The notes under the pieces were generated by a model. The model saw nothing but the letters and a program-made list of their open reading frames with translations, searched no databases and had not been told where the DNA came from. A stretch of 64,000 bases of DNA from Brevibacillus choshinensis (lineage in GTDB: Bacteria; Bacillota; Bacilli; Brevibacillales; Brevibacillaceae), in NCBI RefSeq assembly GCF_001420695.1, contig NZ_LJJB01000007.1:271890-335889 (forward strand), read 5' to 3'. The position numbers and the translations under genes were made by a program. Positions 8,788 to 17,275 of the stretch are shown piece by piece. How positions within the stretch are numbered: position 1 is the stretch's first letter; the number at the start of each line of letters is the position of its first letter.

Positions 8788-9729
8788 ATGAATGTATTAA
8801 TTACAGGATATTTTAACGATTATTCGAAACAACGAGTGACGCAATCATTTCCGGAGGACTGGAATGTTCAAATCGTTGAACCTCAGCAAATCGAAGAATT
8901 CATCAGTGAAGCGGATGTGTTAATTCCAGAGCATATCGAAGTAAACGAAGCCTTGTTGAATAAAGCGAAGAACTTAAAATTTGTTCAGACGGGTGCCGGC
9001 TTTGATAATGTAGATATTGAAGCGTGTACCAAGAAAAACATTTGGGTGAGCAATGCGGCTGGAGTAAATGCCAACGCAGTAGCTGAGCATATTATGGCGT
9101 TGATTCTTGGCTACTACAAGAACATCTCTTTTCTGGATCAAAGCATGAAGAATCGAGAAGATGAAACGAAACTGGAGTACGCCGGGGGCGAGTTGCTCGG
9201 AAAAACAATCGGTACAATCGGCTTTGGCGCGATAGGCTCCAGAGTAGCGGAGCTGGCAAAAGCCTTTAAGATGAAAGTGCTGGCGTATGACACAAATAAA
9301 AATATTCAAAGTAATGACGTTGAAATGGTTGATTTGGATACATTGGTGAAAAATGCTGACGTTATTACCATCAATATTTTTCTTAACGAGTCTACCAGAA
9401 ATTTAGTCAATAAAGCATTTTTAAGTAAAATGAAAAGAAATGCGTTACTTGTGAATACAGCAAGAGGACCTATTGTATGTGAAGACGATTTGATAGAAGC
9501 TCTAAAGAATAATGTCATTGGCGGAGCTTGCCTTGATGTATTCACTGTGGAGCCTTTACAATTGGACAGTGAACTAAGAACTTTGAAAAACGTTGTCTTA
9601 ACCCCTCATACAGCGGGTATGCCTGATGGAACAAAATTTCATGAAGTGAGGTATCGTTTCTTTGTTCAAAATATATTACGAATACAGAGTAATGAAACGC
9701 CACAAAACAATTTAAATCAAATAAAGTAA
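8788..9729 (+). CDS. D-2-hydroxyacid dehydrogenase, NAD-binding
   Basis: The 313-residue product has the D-isomer-specific dehydrogenase fold. The nucleotide-binding GFGAIGSRVAE lies around residues 150-160. The catalytic residues are Arg in NTARGP, Glu in FTVEPL and His in TPHTAG. The family covers phosphoglycerate, glyoxylate/hydroxypyruvate, lactate and also phosphite dehydrogenases. Here it is the last gene of the operon and may reduce or oxidise the carbon product of the HAD and TIM-barrel enzymes. A phosphite role cannot be excluded or shown. Confidence 0.85.
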   Translation: MNVLITGYFNDYSKQRVTQSFPEDWNVQIVEPQQIEEFISEADVLIPEHIEVNEALLNKAKNLKFVQTGAGFDNVDIEACTKKNIWVSNAAGVNANAVAEHIMALILGYYKNISFLDQSMKNREDETKLEYAGGELLGKTIGTIGFGAIGSRVAELAKAFKMKVLAYDTNKNIQSNDVEMVDLDTLVKNADVITINIFLNESTRNLVNKAFLSKMKRNALLVNTARGPIVCEDDLIEALKNNVIGGACLDVFTVEPLQLDSELRTLKNVVLTPHTAGMPDGTKFHEVRYRFFVQNILRIQSNETPQNNLNQIK

Positions 9730-9743
9730 GCGAAGCATTAGAT

Positions 9744-9782
9744 AACAAGCTGGGATCAGCCTCGACTGGTGTCAGCTTGTTT
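9744..9782 (+). terminator. Terminator of the 1.6-9.7 kb operon
   Basis: AACAAGCTG (9744-9752) pairs perfectly with CAGCTTGTT (9773-9781), and ATCAG/CTGGT extends the stem inside. The T-run is short. It lies 15 bases after the dehydrogenase stop. Confidence 0.7.
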
Positions 9783-9982
9783 CGTGTTCGTAGAATAAGG
9801 GCAAGAAGGTGAGAATGGTGAAAATCCTTTTCCAGGCGACTTGGATCACCGAATTCGCGTAAATTCACAAGGTAAGAGCTTTCTTTCAATTGACAGTTGA
9901 TTGATAAGCAGGTAGGCTCGATAATGTGGAAAATAAAGAAAACATATTATTTTCCTAGTTTTCTTGAAGGGGAGATGATCGA

Positions 9983-10546
9983 GTGCAGGAACGAATCGTG
10001 CAGTGCGCCATACATGAGATTGAATCAAGGGGAATACGTTTTACAATGTCTGATTTGGCCCGGCGCGTGGGAGTGAGCACCAAAACCTTGTATGCGGTCT
10101 TTACATCCAAAGAAGAACTGATTACCCGAATCATTCAGGAGAGCATTCGGGAATTACGAGAGAGAGAGGATCTGATCCTGCACGACAAGGAACTGGATCT
10201 GATTGAAAAATTGAGGCAGCTGCTCGGTCTGCTGCCGAATGGGTTTGCCGGCACCAATCTGCGTGTCTGGTACGAGTTGAAGCGGTATTATCCCATGCAG
10301 TGGAAATTGGTAGAGGATTTCTATCAGCAGGAGTGGGAGCACGTCGGATTGATTCTGGATGAAGGCATACTTGCGGGGATATTCCGCAGGATTCAGCTTC
10401 CCATTTTGATTCAGATGTATACGGGATGCCTCGAACAGCTCGTCGATCAGCAGGCGCTGGGTAAAAATAGCATGACGATGGGCGAGGCCTTGAATGCCAT
10501 GATTGATATCTTGCTGGGCGGCGTGGTGCGCCAAGAAACGGAATAG
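9983..10546 (+). CDS. TetR/AcrR family regulator
   Basis: The start is GTG at 9983, with AAGGGGAG upstream. The 187-residue protein has a TetR N-terminal helix-turn-helix (FTMSDLARRVGVSTKTLYAVF, cut here by one residue: TMSDLARRVGVSTKTLYAVF) around residues 17-37 and a variable ligand domain. It ends 11 bases before the SMR pump gene, so it probably senses a drug-like compound and controls that pump. Confidence 0.88.
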   Translation: MQERIVQCAIHEIESRGIRFTMSDLARRVGVSTKTLYAVFTSKEELITRIIQESIRELREREDLILHDKELDLIEKLRQLLGLLPNGFAGTNLRVWYELKRYYPMQWKLVEDFYQQEWEHVGLILDEGILAGIFRRIQLPILIQMYTGCLEQLVDQQALGKNSMTMGEALNAMIDILLGGVVRQETE

Positions 10547-10557
10547 GGGGAAAAGAA

Positions 10558-10941
10558 ATGAGTTGGGTCTATCTTCTTCTGGCGATTGGGCTGGAAGTGG
10601 CAGGAACTACATCGATGAAGATGTCCGAGGGGATGACAAAGCCAATCCCGTCTGTACTGATGTTTGTATTTTACGTCATGTGCTTTTCTTCGCTAAGCCT
10701 GGCCCTCAAGGAAATGGAGGTAGGGACTGCCTATGCGATCTGGTCGGGATTGGGTACAGCCGCCATTGCCGTGATCGGTGTGTACTTTTTCAACGATCTG
10801 TTTACCGTGAAAAAAGGGATCGCCATCGCGCTGATCATCTCCGGATGCGTGCTCTTGAATCTGGGTGACGGAGCGCACGGTGAAATGCCTTCAAAAGGAA
10901 CGAGTGATGCAGGAATGGCAGTCAAGGAGCTGCGTTCATGA
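10558..10941 (+). CDS. SMR-family small multidrug efflux protein
   Basis: The 127-residue protein has four membrane segments and GLEVAGT, with E13 matching the essential Glu14 of EmrE; the W-S-G-L-G segment in helix 3 is also conserved. It would act as a dimer that exchanges cationic drugs or guanidinium-type compounds for protons. The last 15 or so residues extend beyond the usual 105-110 aa. It is co-transcribed with the TetR gene upstream. Confidence 0.9.
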   Translation: MSWVYLLLAIGLEVAGTTSMKMSEGMTKPIPSVLMFVFYVMCFSSLSLALKEMEVGTAYAIWSGLGTAAIAVIGVYFFNDLFTVKKGIAIALIISGCVLLNLGDGAHGEMPSKGTSDAGMAVKELRS

Positions 10942-11039
10942 AGAGATTGCGGCCATTTTTTTGGATTACCGCGGATTTGCCAGCTTGCATGCGTATCATA
11001 AAGGTCGGCTGCTGTGCAAATTTTTGATTCCTTCCTTTG

Positions 11040-11408
11040 TCAGTTCTTTTGATTTAAAATGCTATCCTCCAGCATATCTGCAGTATCCCCATACACACGA
11101 ATGATATGCTGTTCCCCCCATGCACAGAGAGTATCGAGTATCCCTTTCAGGCTCCAGCCGTATTCACTCAGCTCGTATACGACCTTTGGCGGGACTTGGT
11201 TGTAGACAATCCGGTTAATGATCCCGTCATCCTCCAATTCCCGCAGCTGTTGAGTCAGCATTTTCTGGGTAATGCCAGGCATTAGCCGCTTGAGTTCACT
11301 CGTGCGTTTTTCGCCATGTGTAAGATGGCAGAGTATCACGCATTTCCACTTTCCGCCGATTACTTCTAGTGTGGCTTCTACAGAGATGTTGTATTTCTTT
11401 TTCTTCAT
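11040..11408 (-). CDS. HxlR-family regulator
   Basis: The 122-residue winged-helix protein shows HxlR hallmarks: IGGKWKCVILCHL near residues 17-29, ELKRLMPGITQKMLTQQLRELE and the wing PPKVVYELSEYG. One Cys lies early (C23). Members such as YodB and HypR sense electrophiles or disulphide stress. It is divergent from the MFS and aldo/keto reductase genes, which suit a detoxification unit. Confidence 0.88.
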   Translation of the reverse strand: MKKKKYNISVEATLEVIGGKWKCVILCHLTHGEKRTSELKRLMPGITQKMLTQQLRELEDDGIINRIVYNQVPPKVVYELSEYGWSLKGILDTLCAWGEQHIIRVYGDTADMLEDSILNQKN

Positions 11409-11436
11409 GACAGCCCCTTCTTTCTGATGGGCACTA

Positions 11437-11457
11437 AAAAGTACCTATAGTACTTTT
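11437..11457. promoter_or_regulatory. Candidate HxlR operator
   Basis: AAAAGTAC (11437-11444) and GTACTTTT (11450-11457) form a perfect inverted repeat with a 5-base spacer. It lies 29 bases upstream of the HxlR start, on the side of the divergent MFS gene. The GTAC-N5-GTAC core is close to the TACT-N-AGTA sites known for the YodB group, so autoregulation is likely. Confidence 0.65.
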
Positions 11458-11607
11458 CGGTGCCTAGAGTACAAAAAAGTGTGTACTTCTCATTATGTTT
11501 TCTATCATCCATAATAGCATTTGCCAGCTGGTATTCACCATACCCATTCATTTATTCCGTTCGCGGTGAACGAACGAGAGATAGAACTAACAAGGAGGAA
11601 TACGGTG

Positions 11608-12828
11608 ATGGAAGGAACAAAGCGAAGCACGTTGGCATTACTCGCCCTGGCTATTAGTGCTTTCGCCATCGGCACGACGGAATTTATTAGCGTAGGATTG
11701 TTGCCGCTGATTTCGCAAGACTTGCAAATCCCGGTCACGACAGCAGGACTGACCGTTACCTTATATGCGTTGGGTGTTACGATTGGAGCACCTGTGCTCA
11801 CTTCATTGACGTCGAGAGTTCCACGGAAAATGCTGCTATTCTGGATTATGGTTATTTTCATAGCAGGGAACAGCATTGCCGCCAGTGCGACTACAATTAG
11901 TATGTTGCTGGTCGGAAGGGTCGTCTCCGCATTGGCTCATGGTGTGTTCATGTCCATCGGATCAACCATTGCCGCGGATCTCGTGACGGAGGACCGCAGA
12001 GCGAGCGCGATTTCCCTCATGTTTACTGGTCTAACTGTCGCGACTGTCACAGGAGTACCGATGGGAACGTATTTGGGACAACTGTTGGGGTGGCGTACAG
12101 CATTTGTAGCGATTGTGGTGATCGGTATCATTGCGCTGATCGCCAATCTGATTCTGGTGCCGTCTAACCTGCGAAAAGGAGTCAAAACGACGTTTGGCGA
12201 TCAGATCAAGCTGGTTACGAACAGCAGATTGCTCTTGATGTTTATCATTACGGCACTGGGCTATGGCGGGACATTTGTTGTCTTCACCTACTTGTCTCCG
12301 TTACTGACAGACATTACCGGGTTTTCAGCAAGTACAGTAGCGATCATCTTGGTAGCCTACGGGATTGCCATTGCCATTGGCAACGTGATCGGCGGAAAGC
12401 TGGCTAATAAAAATCCGTTGGCTGCCTTGTTTCGTATGTTTAGCATTCAAGCGATTGTTCTGTTTATCATGTTTGTCACCGTACCGTTCAAGCTCGCCGG
12501 TCTGATCACGATCTTTTTCATGGGGATTTTGGCGTTCATGAATGTTCCAGGACTGCAAGTGTACGTGGTCATACTGGCAGAGCGATTTGTTCCGAGTGCA
12601 AAGGACGTGGCTTCTGCTATTAACATCGCTGCATTCAATGCAGGTATTGCAATCGGGGCTTACTTGGGTGGGATCATTACGGATTCGATTGGCCTCATCC
12701 ACACGACGTGGGTCGGGGGAATCATGGTGCTTGGTGCCGTTATATTAACTGGCTTGAGTCGAGTATTAGAAAGCAAAGATGGAAATTCTAGGGTAGGGAA
12801 AAACAATCAGGAGGTAGTATGTTCATGA
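11608..12828 (+). CDS. MFS transporter, DHA1 family (AraJ/YdhP-like)
   Basis: The 406-residue membrane protein has 12 predicted segments. The N-terminal FAIGTTEFISVGLLP and loop LTSRVPRKMLLFW are typical of sugar-efflux/drug:H+ antiporter family 1. ATG at 11608 is chosen behind AAGGAGG; an upstream in-frame start at 11521 has no ribosome site. It overlaps the aldo/keto reductase gene and is probably controlled by the HxlR protein. The exported compound is unknown. Confidence 0.88.
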   Translation: MEGTKRSTLALLALAISAFAIGTTEFISVGLLPLISQDLQIPVTTAGLTVTLYALGVTIGAPVLTSLTSRVPRKMLLFWIMVIFIAGNSIAASATTISMLLVGRVVSALAHGVFMSIGSTIAADLVTEDRRASAISLMFTGLTVATVTGVPMGTYLGQLLGWRTAFVAIVVIGIIALIANLILVPSNLRKGVKTTFGDQIKLVTNSRLLLMFIITALGYGGTFVVFTYLSPLLTDITGFSASTVAIILVAYGIAIAIGNVIGGKLANKNPLAALFRMFSIQAIVLFIMFVTVPFKLAGLITIFFMGILAFMNVPGLQVYVVILAERFVPSAKDVASAINIAAFNAGIAIGAYLGGIITDSIGLIHTTWVGGIMVLGAVILTGLSRVLESKDGNSRVGKNNQEVVCS

Positions 12829-13667
12829 CAAAACATCTGCAAGATACAACAACCCTTTATAACGGTGTTAAAATGCCTTGGTTAGGTCTCGGCGTATTTA
12901 AAGTGGAAGAAGGACCTGAGCTGGTCGAAGCGGTACGCACGGCTATCCGACATGGTTATCGCAGTATCGATACTGCTGCGATCTACGGCAATGAGGAAGG
13001 TGTTGGCGAAGGAATCCGTCTGGGGATGAAAGATGCGGGCATCACGAGAGAAGATCTGTTCGTCACCTCGAAAGTATGGAATGCAGACCTCGGATACGAG
13101 TCCACGCTGGCAGCCTATGAAACGAGTCTGAAAAAGCTTGGCTTGGACTACCTCGATCTGTACCTGATTCACTGGCCAGTCGAAGGCAAGTATAAAGAGG
13201 CTTGGCGCGCTTTGGAGACGATCTACAAAGAAGGAAGGGTAAAAGTGATCGGGGTCTCCAACTTCCACGTGCATCATCTGCAAGATCTCATGAAAGATGC
13301 GGAAATGAAGCCGATGGTCGATCAGATCGAGTACCACCCGCGCCTGACTCAAAAAGAACTTCAGGCCTTTTGCCGGGAGCAAAACATTCAGATGGAAGCA
13401 TGGTCTCCACTGATGCAAGGACAACTGCTCGATCATCCCGTTCTCAAAGACATTGCGGATCGCCACCAAAAGTCCATCGCGCAAGTCATCGTGCGTTGGG
13501 ATCTGCAAAACGGTGTGGTCACCATTCCGAAGTCTACAAAAGAGCATCGGATCGTAGAAAACGCGGATGTATTCAACTTCGAATTGTCATCAGAAGACAT
13601 GGCGAAAATCGATGCATTAAATGAAGGAGTCCGTGTAGGTCCGGACCCGGATAACTTTGATTTTTAA
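12819..13667 (+). CDS. Aldo/keto reductase
   Basis: The 282-residue cytoplasmic NADPH-dependent TIM-barrel enzyme has the tetrad in SIDTAAIYGNEEGVG (Asp, Tyr), VTSKVWN (Lys) and LIHWPV (His), and the cofactor-binding IPKSTKEHRI near the end. It resembles YvgN/YtbE, which reduce glyoxal and methylglyoxal. GGAGG is 4 bases from ATG 12819 and 10 bases from ATG 12825; either could be used, so the gene overlaps the MFS stop. It forms a detoxification pair with the pump. Confidence 0.9.
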   Translation: MFMTKHLQDTTTLYNGVKMPWLGLGVFKVEEGPELVEAVRTAIRHGYRSIDTAAIYGNEEGVGEGIRLGMKDAGITREDLFVTSKVWNADLGYESTLAAYETSLKKLGLDYLDLYLIHWPVEGKYKEAWRALETIYKEGRVKVIGVSNFHVHHLQDLMKDAEMKPMVDQIEYHPRLTQKELQAFCREQNIQMEAWSPLMQGQLLDHPVLKDIADRHQKSIAQVIVRWDLQNGVVTIPKSTKEHRIVENADVFNFELSSEDMAKIDALNEGVRVGPDPDNFDF

Positions 13668-13687
13668 TGTGTTGAATAAATGAAAAG

Positions 13688-13729
13688 ATGTCTCATCAGT
13701 AGAAAGCACTGCTGGTGGGGCATTTTTTG
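13688..13729 (+). terminator. Terminator after the aldo/keto reductase
   Basis: The arm at 13688-13702 pairs with 13709-13723 over 15 positions, including G-U pairs, and is followed by TTTTTT. Confidence 0.85.
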
Positions 13730-13750
13730 TTATAACCGAAAGGAACAACT

Positions 13751-13992
13751 TAGCTGAGGTGTGCGGAGAAGCACGTTTCCGATCTATGCTCCGGTCTACA
13801 CCCTGCAAAGAAGAATAAACTGTCCGCTCCACAACGATTCATGAGGAAGCGGTAAAGTAGTAGCCGCTTCGCCGTGAACACAGAGGTACCGCTTCTTAAT
13901 CCCGTGAATTCGTTGTTCCGCTAAGCTGGGTTCCGAAGTCGCTCCGCCTGGAAACCTGCTTCTCCTGCGAGCTTTTGTGGTTTCTAGCTACC
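13751..13992. repeat. Dispersed structured repeat A, copy 1
   Basis: This 242-bp intergenic segment matches 55150-55389 along its whole length, including a 44-base identical block (13880-13923 = 55277-55320). It begins TAGCT and ends AGCTA. Inside the ends, GGAGAAGCA(c/g)GTTTCC near the left faces its complement GGAAACCTGCTTCTCC near the right. In the centre, CAACGATTC/GAAGCGGTA on one side pairs with TACCGCTTC/GAATTCGTTG on the other. No protein frame is conserved. It could be a MITE-like element or a structured RNA. Confidence 0.85.
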
Positions 13993-14194
13993 TTTATTTA
14001 GTACGGAGATTTATGAGAGAAAGATTATTCTGCCAATCGCTTCGCCTCTAAAGGCATTTTGCTCAGTCATCATCGAATGAGCGTAAGAACGGAAGTAAAT
14101 GAGATATCAAATATGGTTTGCTTCACATGAAACAGGGAAGTGATATTCATGGTATTCATCTTTTGAAACTTTATCGTAACCCTCCTGAAACGCA

Positions 14195-14262
14195 GGAGAA
14201 GAATATTTCTAGGCGTAGTTATGTGAAGTCCTACCGAGCGTAGCCTGTAAATATTCTTCTCC
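14195..14262. repeat. Large perfect hairpin upstream of anmK
   Basis: GGAGAAGAATATTT (14195-14208) and AAATATTCTTCTCC (14249-14262) are perfect 14-base complements. AGGC (14211-14214) and GCCT (14243-14246) continue the stem after a two-base mismatch. No T-run follows and the loop is about 28 bases. It lies outside repeat A and upstream of the anmK promoter. It could be a small mobile-element remnant, a structured RNA or a regulator-binding structure. Confidence 0.7.
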
Positions 14263-14325
14263 CACCCAAGGCAACTTTTCAAGGAAATATAAAAAGCAAA
14301 AGAAATAAAGTTTACTATTTTCAGA

Positions 14326-14354
14326 TTGACTGATGTAATTTTATTTCTTATAAT
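14326..14354 (+). promoter_or_regulatory. Sigma-A-type promoter of the anmK operon
   Basis: TTGACT (14326-14331), 17 bases, TATAAT (14349-14354). This near-consensus promoter lies 58 bases before the anmK ATG and has an A/T-rich region upstream. Confidence 0.8.
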
Positions 14355-14412
14355 GAAAGCGGAAACAAGCGAATATTTTAACTATTCTCCATAGCGGAAC
14401 GGGGGTTGCACG

Positions 14413-15633
14413 ATGGATCAACCTGCGAGATTGCTAGATTATCGCTCAAAAAGGGAGCATTTGCTCATCGGTCTCATGTCCGGTACCTCATTGGACGGTA
14501 TTGATGCTGCACTAGTGGCGATCCGCACGAATGGGAACGGCGAGATTGAAGACGTAGCCCTTCGTGAGTTTTATTACATGCCATACTCGGACGATTTGCG
14601 CGAGTGGGTCTTGAATCTTTGTAGCGTAGAAACAGCCCGTCTGGACCAACTGACGGCTGTGCATTACGGATTGTCGGAATGGTATGCGTACGCCGTCAAT
14701 CAGCTGATGCAAAAGGCTGGCGTAACGGCAGCAGAAGTGGATGCCGTATGTAATCACGGACAAACGATCTGGCACATTGCGGGACATACGCCATTTCCAG
14801 GACCAACCGGGATGACAGAAGTACGCGCTTCCTTGCAAATCGGTGAGCTGTCTACCTTGGCTGAACGCACTGGCATTCCGGTCGTAGGCAATTTCCGGGC
14901 GCGCGACTTGGCAGCTGATGGCGAAGGGGCGCCTCTCGTTCCGTACGCCGATTACATTTTGTTCCGTCACGCCGAAAAAGGTAGACTGCTGCAAAACATC
15001 GGTGGAATTGCCAACGTGACTGTTCTCCCAGCAGGCGCCAGCATCGAAGAAGTTGTTGCATTCGATACGGGCCCAGGCAATATGATCATGGACCAGGTCG
15101 TCCAGATTGTCACCGAGGGTAAGCTGCGATACGATGAAGCGGGTCGACTGGCGGCTTCTGGAGTGGTTTCCCAACCGCTGCTCGAACGACTGATGCAAGA
15201 TCCTTACTACCAAATCAAACCACCCAAGAGCACTGGCCGTGAAGTATACGGAAAGGCATTTGCCCAGGAGCTGCTGGCAGAGGCAGGGAAGCTCGGCCTC
15301 AGTAGTCCTGACCTGATCGCGACGGTGACGGCTTTGACCGCGACTTCCATCGCACAGGCGTACCTGCAATTCGTAATACCTACAACCAAGGTGGAGGAAG
15401 TGATCGTCTCTGGAGGAGGCGCACACAACCAGACACTGCTTCGTATGCTGCAAAGTCAATTGGGGGCAGGAATGACCATCACGACGACACAGCAATTCGG
15501 CATGCCGGATGACGCGAAGGAAGCTGTCGCTTTTGCCATTTTGGGTCATGAGACACTAATGGGACGACCATCGAATGTACCGTCAGTGACGGGTGCCAAG
15601 AGGGCCGTACCGTTAGGAAATATATGCTTTTAA
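14413..15633 (+). CDS. anmK: Anhydro-N-acetylmuramic acid kinase
   Basis: AnmK opens the 1,6-anhydro ring of anhMurNAc and phosphorylates it, giving MurNAc-6-phosphate, the substrate of MurQ encoded downstream in the same operon. The 406-residue protein has the family hallmark LIGLMSGTSLDGIDAALV (from residue 18), the central VCNHGQTIWH, the FDTGPGNM phosphate loop and SGGGAHN near the C-terminus. The start ATG follows ACGGGGG. In most Gram-positives muropeptide rescue uses a PTS and no AnmK, so its place here together with an ABC importer is notable. It should act in the cytoplasm. Confidence 0.96.
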   Translation: MDQPARLLDYRSKREHLLIGLMSGTSLDGIDAALVAIRTNGNGEIEDVALREFYYMPYSDDLREWVLNLCSVETARLDQLTAVHYGLSEWYAYAVNQLMQKAGVTAAEVDAVCNHGQTIWHIAGHTPFPGPTGMTEVRASLQIGELSTLAERTGIPVVGNFRARDLAADGEGAPLVPYADYILFRHAEKGRLLQNIGGIANVTVLPAGASIEEVVAFDTGPGNMIMDQVVQIVTEGKLRYDEAGRLAASGVVSQPLLERLMQDPYYQIKPPKSTGREVYGKAFAQELLAEAGKLGLSSPDLIATVTALTATSIAQAYLQFVIPTTKVEEVIVSGGGAHNQTLLRMLQSQLGAGMTITTTQQFGMPDDAKEAVAFAILGHETLMGRPSNVPSVTGAKRAVPLGNICF

Positions 15634-15658
15634 ACTGAGAAACGTAGGGGGTACCATC

Positions 15659-17209
15659 GTGAAAAAACGAGTGTTGGCAGGCTTTTTTCTATCTTTATCC
15701 CTGATGCTTTCCGCTTGTTCTGGCGGAGGAGGAACGGCTGCACCAGCTGATCCAGCGAAGCCGCAAGAAGGGCAAGCAGCAGCAGCAAAAACGGAGCTGG
15801 TAGTAGCGGCAGAGCAAGAGCCAGTAGGCTATGACCCGCACAAGGTTCCAGCAGCATCCAGCGTGCGCGTGTATGCGCTCATCTATGACAGCTTGACCAA
15901 GCTGGATGAGAACATGAACATCATCCCGAATCTGGCTGAGAAGTGGGAAGTCGCTCCAGATGGCAAGACCATTACCATGTTCCTGCACAAAGGTGTGAAA
16001 TTCCACAACGGCAAAGACATGACAGCAGACGATGTGAAATTCACCTTTGAACGCATCATGAATCCAGACACCGGTTCGATCGCAAAATCGTACTTCTCCA
16101 GCGTAGAGTCGATCGAAGTAAAAGACCCAACCACCGTCGTATTCAAGCTGAAAAATGCGGATGCAGCGTTCATCGCAAACACAGCGAGCGCGTATGCTTC
16201 TATCGTACCTAGCGGATCGACTGATCTGACGAAAGAGGCAATTGGTACAGGGCCGTTCAAAATGGAAAAAGCTGAGCCTGGCCAATACGTATTGCTGAAG
16301 AAAAATCCGGATTACTTCAATAAAGATGTGCCAAAAGTAGAAACGATCAAGTTCCAAATCATGAAGGACGAAGCTGAGCGTCTGGCAGCGATCCGCTCCG
16401 GCAAAATCGACATCAGCGTAGTTTCTGCTGATTCCGCTAAGCTTTTGGAAGGCAAGCCAGGGGTTCAAGTGAAAAACTATCAATCTCTGGAGTATAGCTA
16501 CCTGGGTATTAACGTAAACAAAAAGCCGTTTGACAATCCAAAAGTACGCGAAGCCATCAGCTATGCCGTAGACCGCAATCAGATCGTACAGACAGTATGG
16601 AAAGGCGAAGCAGCCCTGACTGGTCCAATCGCCCCTGCTATCACGAACTGGGCAGTAGATACAGCTACGTACCCGACTTACAAAACGGATGTAGAAAAAG
16701 CAAAACAATTGCTCGCGGAAGCAGGCTTCCCGAACGGATTTGACACGCAAATCGAAACAGCGGCTACTTATCCAGACATGGTAGAAACCGCGCAAGTAAT
16801 TCAGCAACAACTGAAAGCAATCGGAATCAACGCCAAGATCAACCAGCTGGAATGGGGTAACTACATCGAAGTCTGGAAGTCCAAAGACATGAACCTGATG
16901 GTTGGACGTAACACTTCCGGTGTAGATGCGGACCGTTCGATGCGCTTCTTCTTCTCGACAACTGGTTCTGCCAACGTGTGGAACTATTCCAACCCTGCTT
17001 ATGACGAGCTGGTTGCAAAAGCATTGGCTACAGTAGATCAAGCAGAACGCAAAAAACTGTACGAGCAAGCACAAACGATGCTGGTAGCAGATGCACCAAA
17101 CCTGTTCCTGGCTTCTCCAAAGAACTACTATGCTGTACGTGACAACATCGATTTCACACCAACCGCAGCGGGTGAAGTATACTCTCTGATCAAGACTGCG
17201 ATCAAGTAA
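15659..17209 (+). CDS. ABC transporter substrate-binding lipoprotein, peptide type (family 5, DppA/OppA)
   Basis: The GTG start follows AGGGGG. The 516-residue product has a lipoprotein signal ending LSLMLSAC, a low-complexity Ala/Pro/Gln linker, and then the solute-binding family 5 core (for example GYDPHK, GKTITMFLHKGVKFHNGK). Family 5 proteins bind oligopeptides, opines and also muropeptides (MppA type). Position between anmK and permease genes in a MurNAc operon suggests a muropeptide or (anhydro)MurNAc-peptide ligand; that is inference. Confidence 0.92.
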   Translation: MKKRVLAGFFLSLSLMLSACSGGGGTAAPADPAKPQEGQAAAAKTELVVAAEQEPVGYDPHKVPAASSVRVYALIYDSLTKLDENMNIIPNLAEKWEVAPDGKTITMFLHKGVKFHNGKDMTADDVKFTFERIMNPDTGSIAKSYFSSVESIEVKDPTTVVFKLKNADAAFIANTASAYASIVPSGSTDLTKEAIGTGPFKMEKAEPGQYVLLKKNPDYFNKDVPKVETIKFQIMKDEAERLAAIRSGKIDISVVSADSAKLLEGKPGVQVKNYQSLEYSYLGINVNKKPFDNPKVREAISYAVDRNQIVQTVWKGEAALTGPIAPAITNWAVDTATYPTYKTDVEKAKQLLAEAGFPNGFDTQIETAATYPDMVETAQVIQQQLKAIGINAKINQLEWGNYIEVWKSKDMNLMVGRNTSGVDADRSMRFFFSTTGSANVWNYSNPAYDELVAKALATVDQAERKKLYEQAQTMLVADAPNLFLASPKNYYAVRDNIDFTPTAAGEVYSLIKTAIK

Positions 17210-17224
17210 TAGAGTGATCATCAA

Positions 17225-17250
17225 GGCTCCGCCTGGCCTCTGGCGGAGCC
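17225..17250 (+). promoter_or_regulatory. Intercistronic stem-loop between binding protein and permease
   Basis: GGCTCCGCC (17225-17233) and GGCGGAGCC (17242-17250) form a perfect 9-bp GC-rich stem with an 8-base loop, without a T-run directly after. Such hairpins after binding-protein genes commonly stabilise the upstream mRNA or lower read-through so that the binding protein is made in excess. Confidence 0.65.
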
Positions 17251-17275
17251 AAGTTTCTAATTTGGAGGGAACCTC

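Noticed and set aside
8788-9729. Naming the last operon gene as phosphite dehydrogenase (ptxD)
   Set aside because: It has the shared catalytic Arg, Glu and His of all D-2-hydroxyacid dehydrogenases; nothing visible singles out phosphite.
13617-13832. A minus-strand frame across the terminator and repeat A
   Set aside because: It crosses a strong terminator and a repeat and has no motif.
14512-15549. A 345-codon minus-strand frame opposite anmK
   Set aside because: It is the shadow of anmK, rich in His, Cys and Arg without family motifs.
15695-17224. A 509-codon open frame on the minus strand opposite the peptide-binding lipoprotein gene
   Set aside because: The opposite strand holds a clear family 5 binding protein with signal and lipobox; the antisense frame has no domain and no ribosome site and arises from codon bias.
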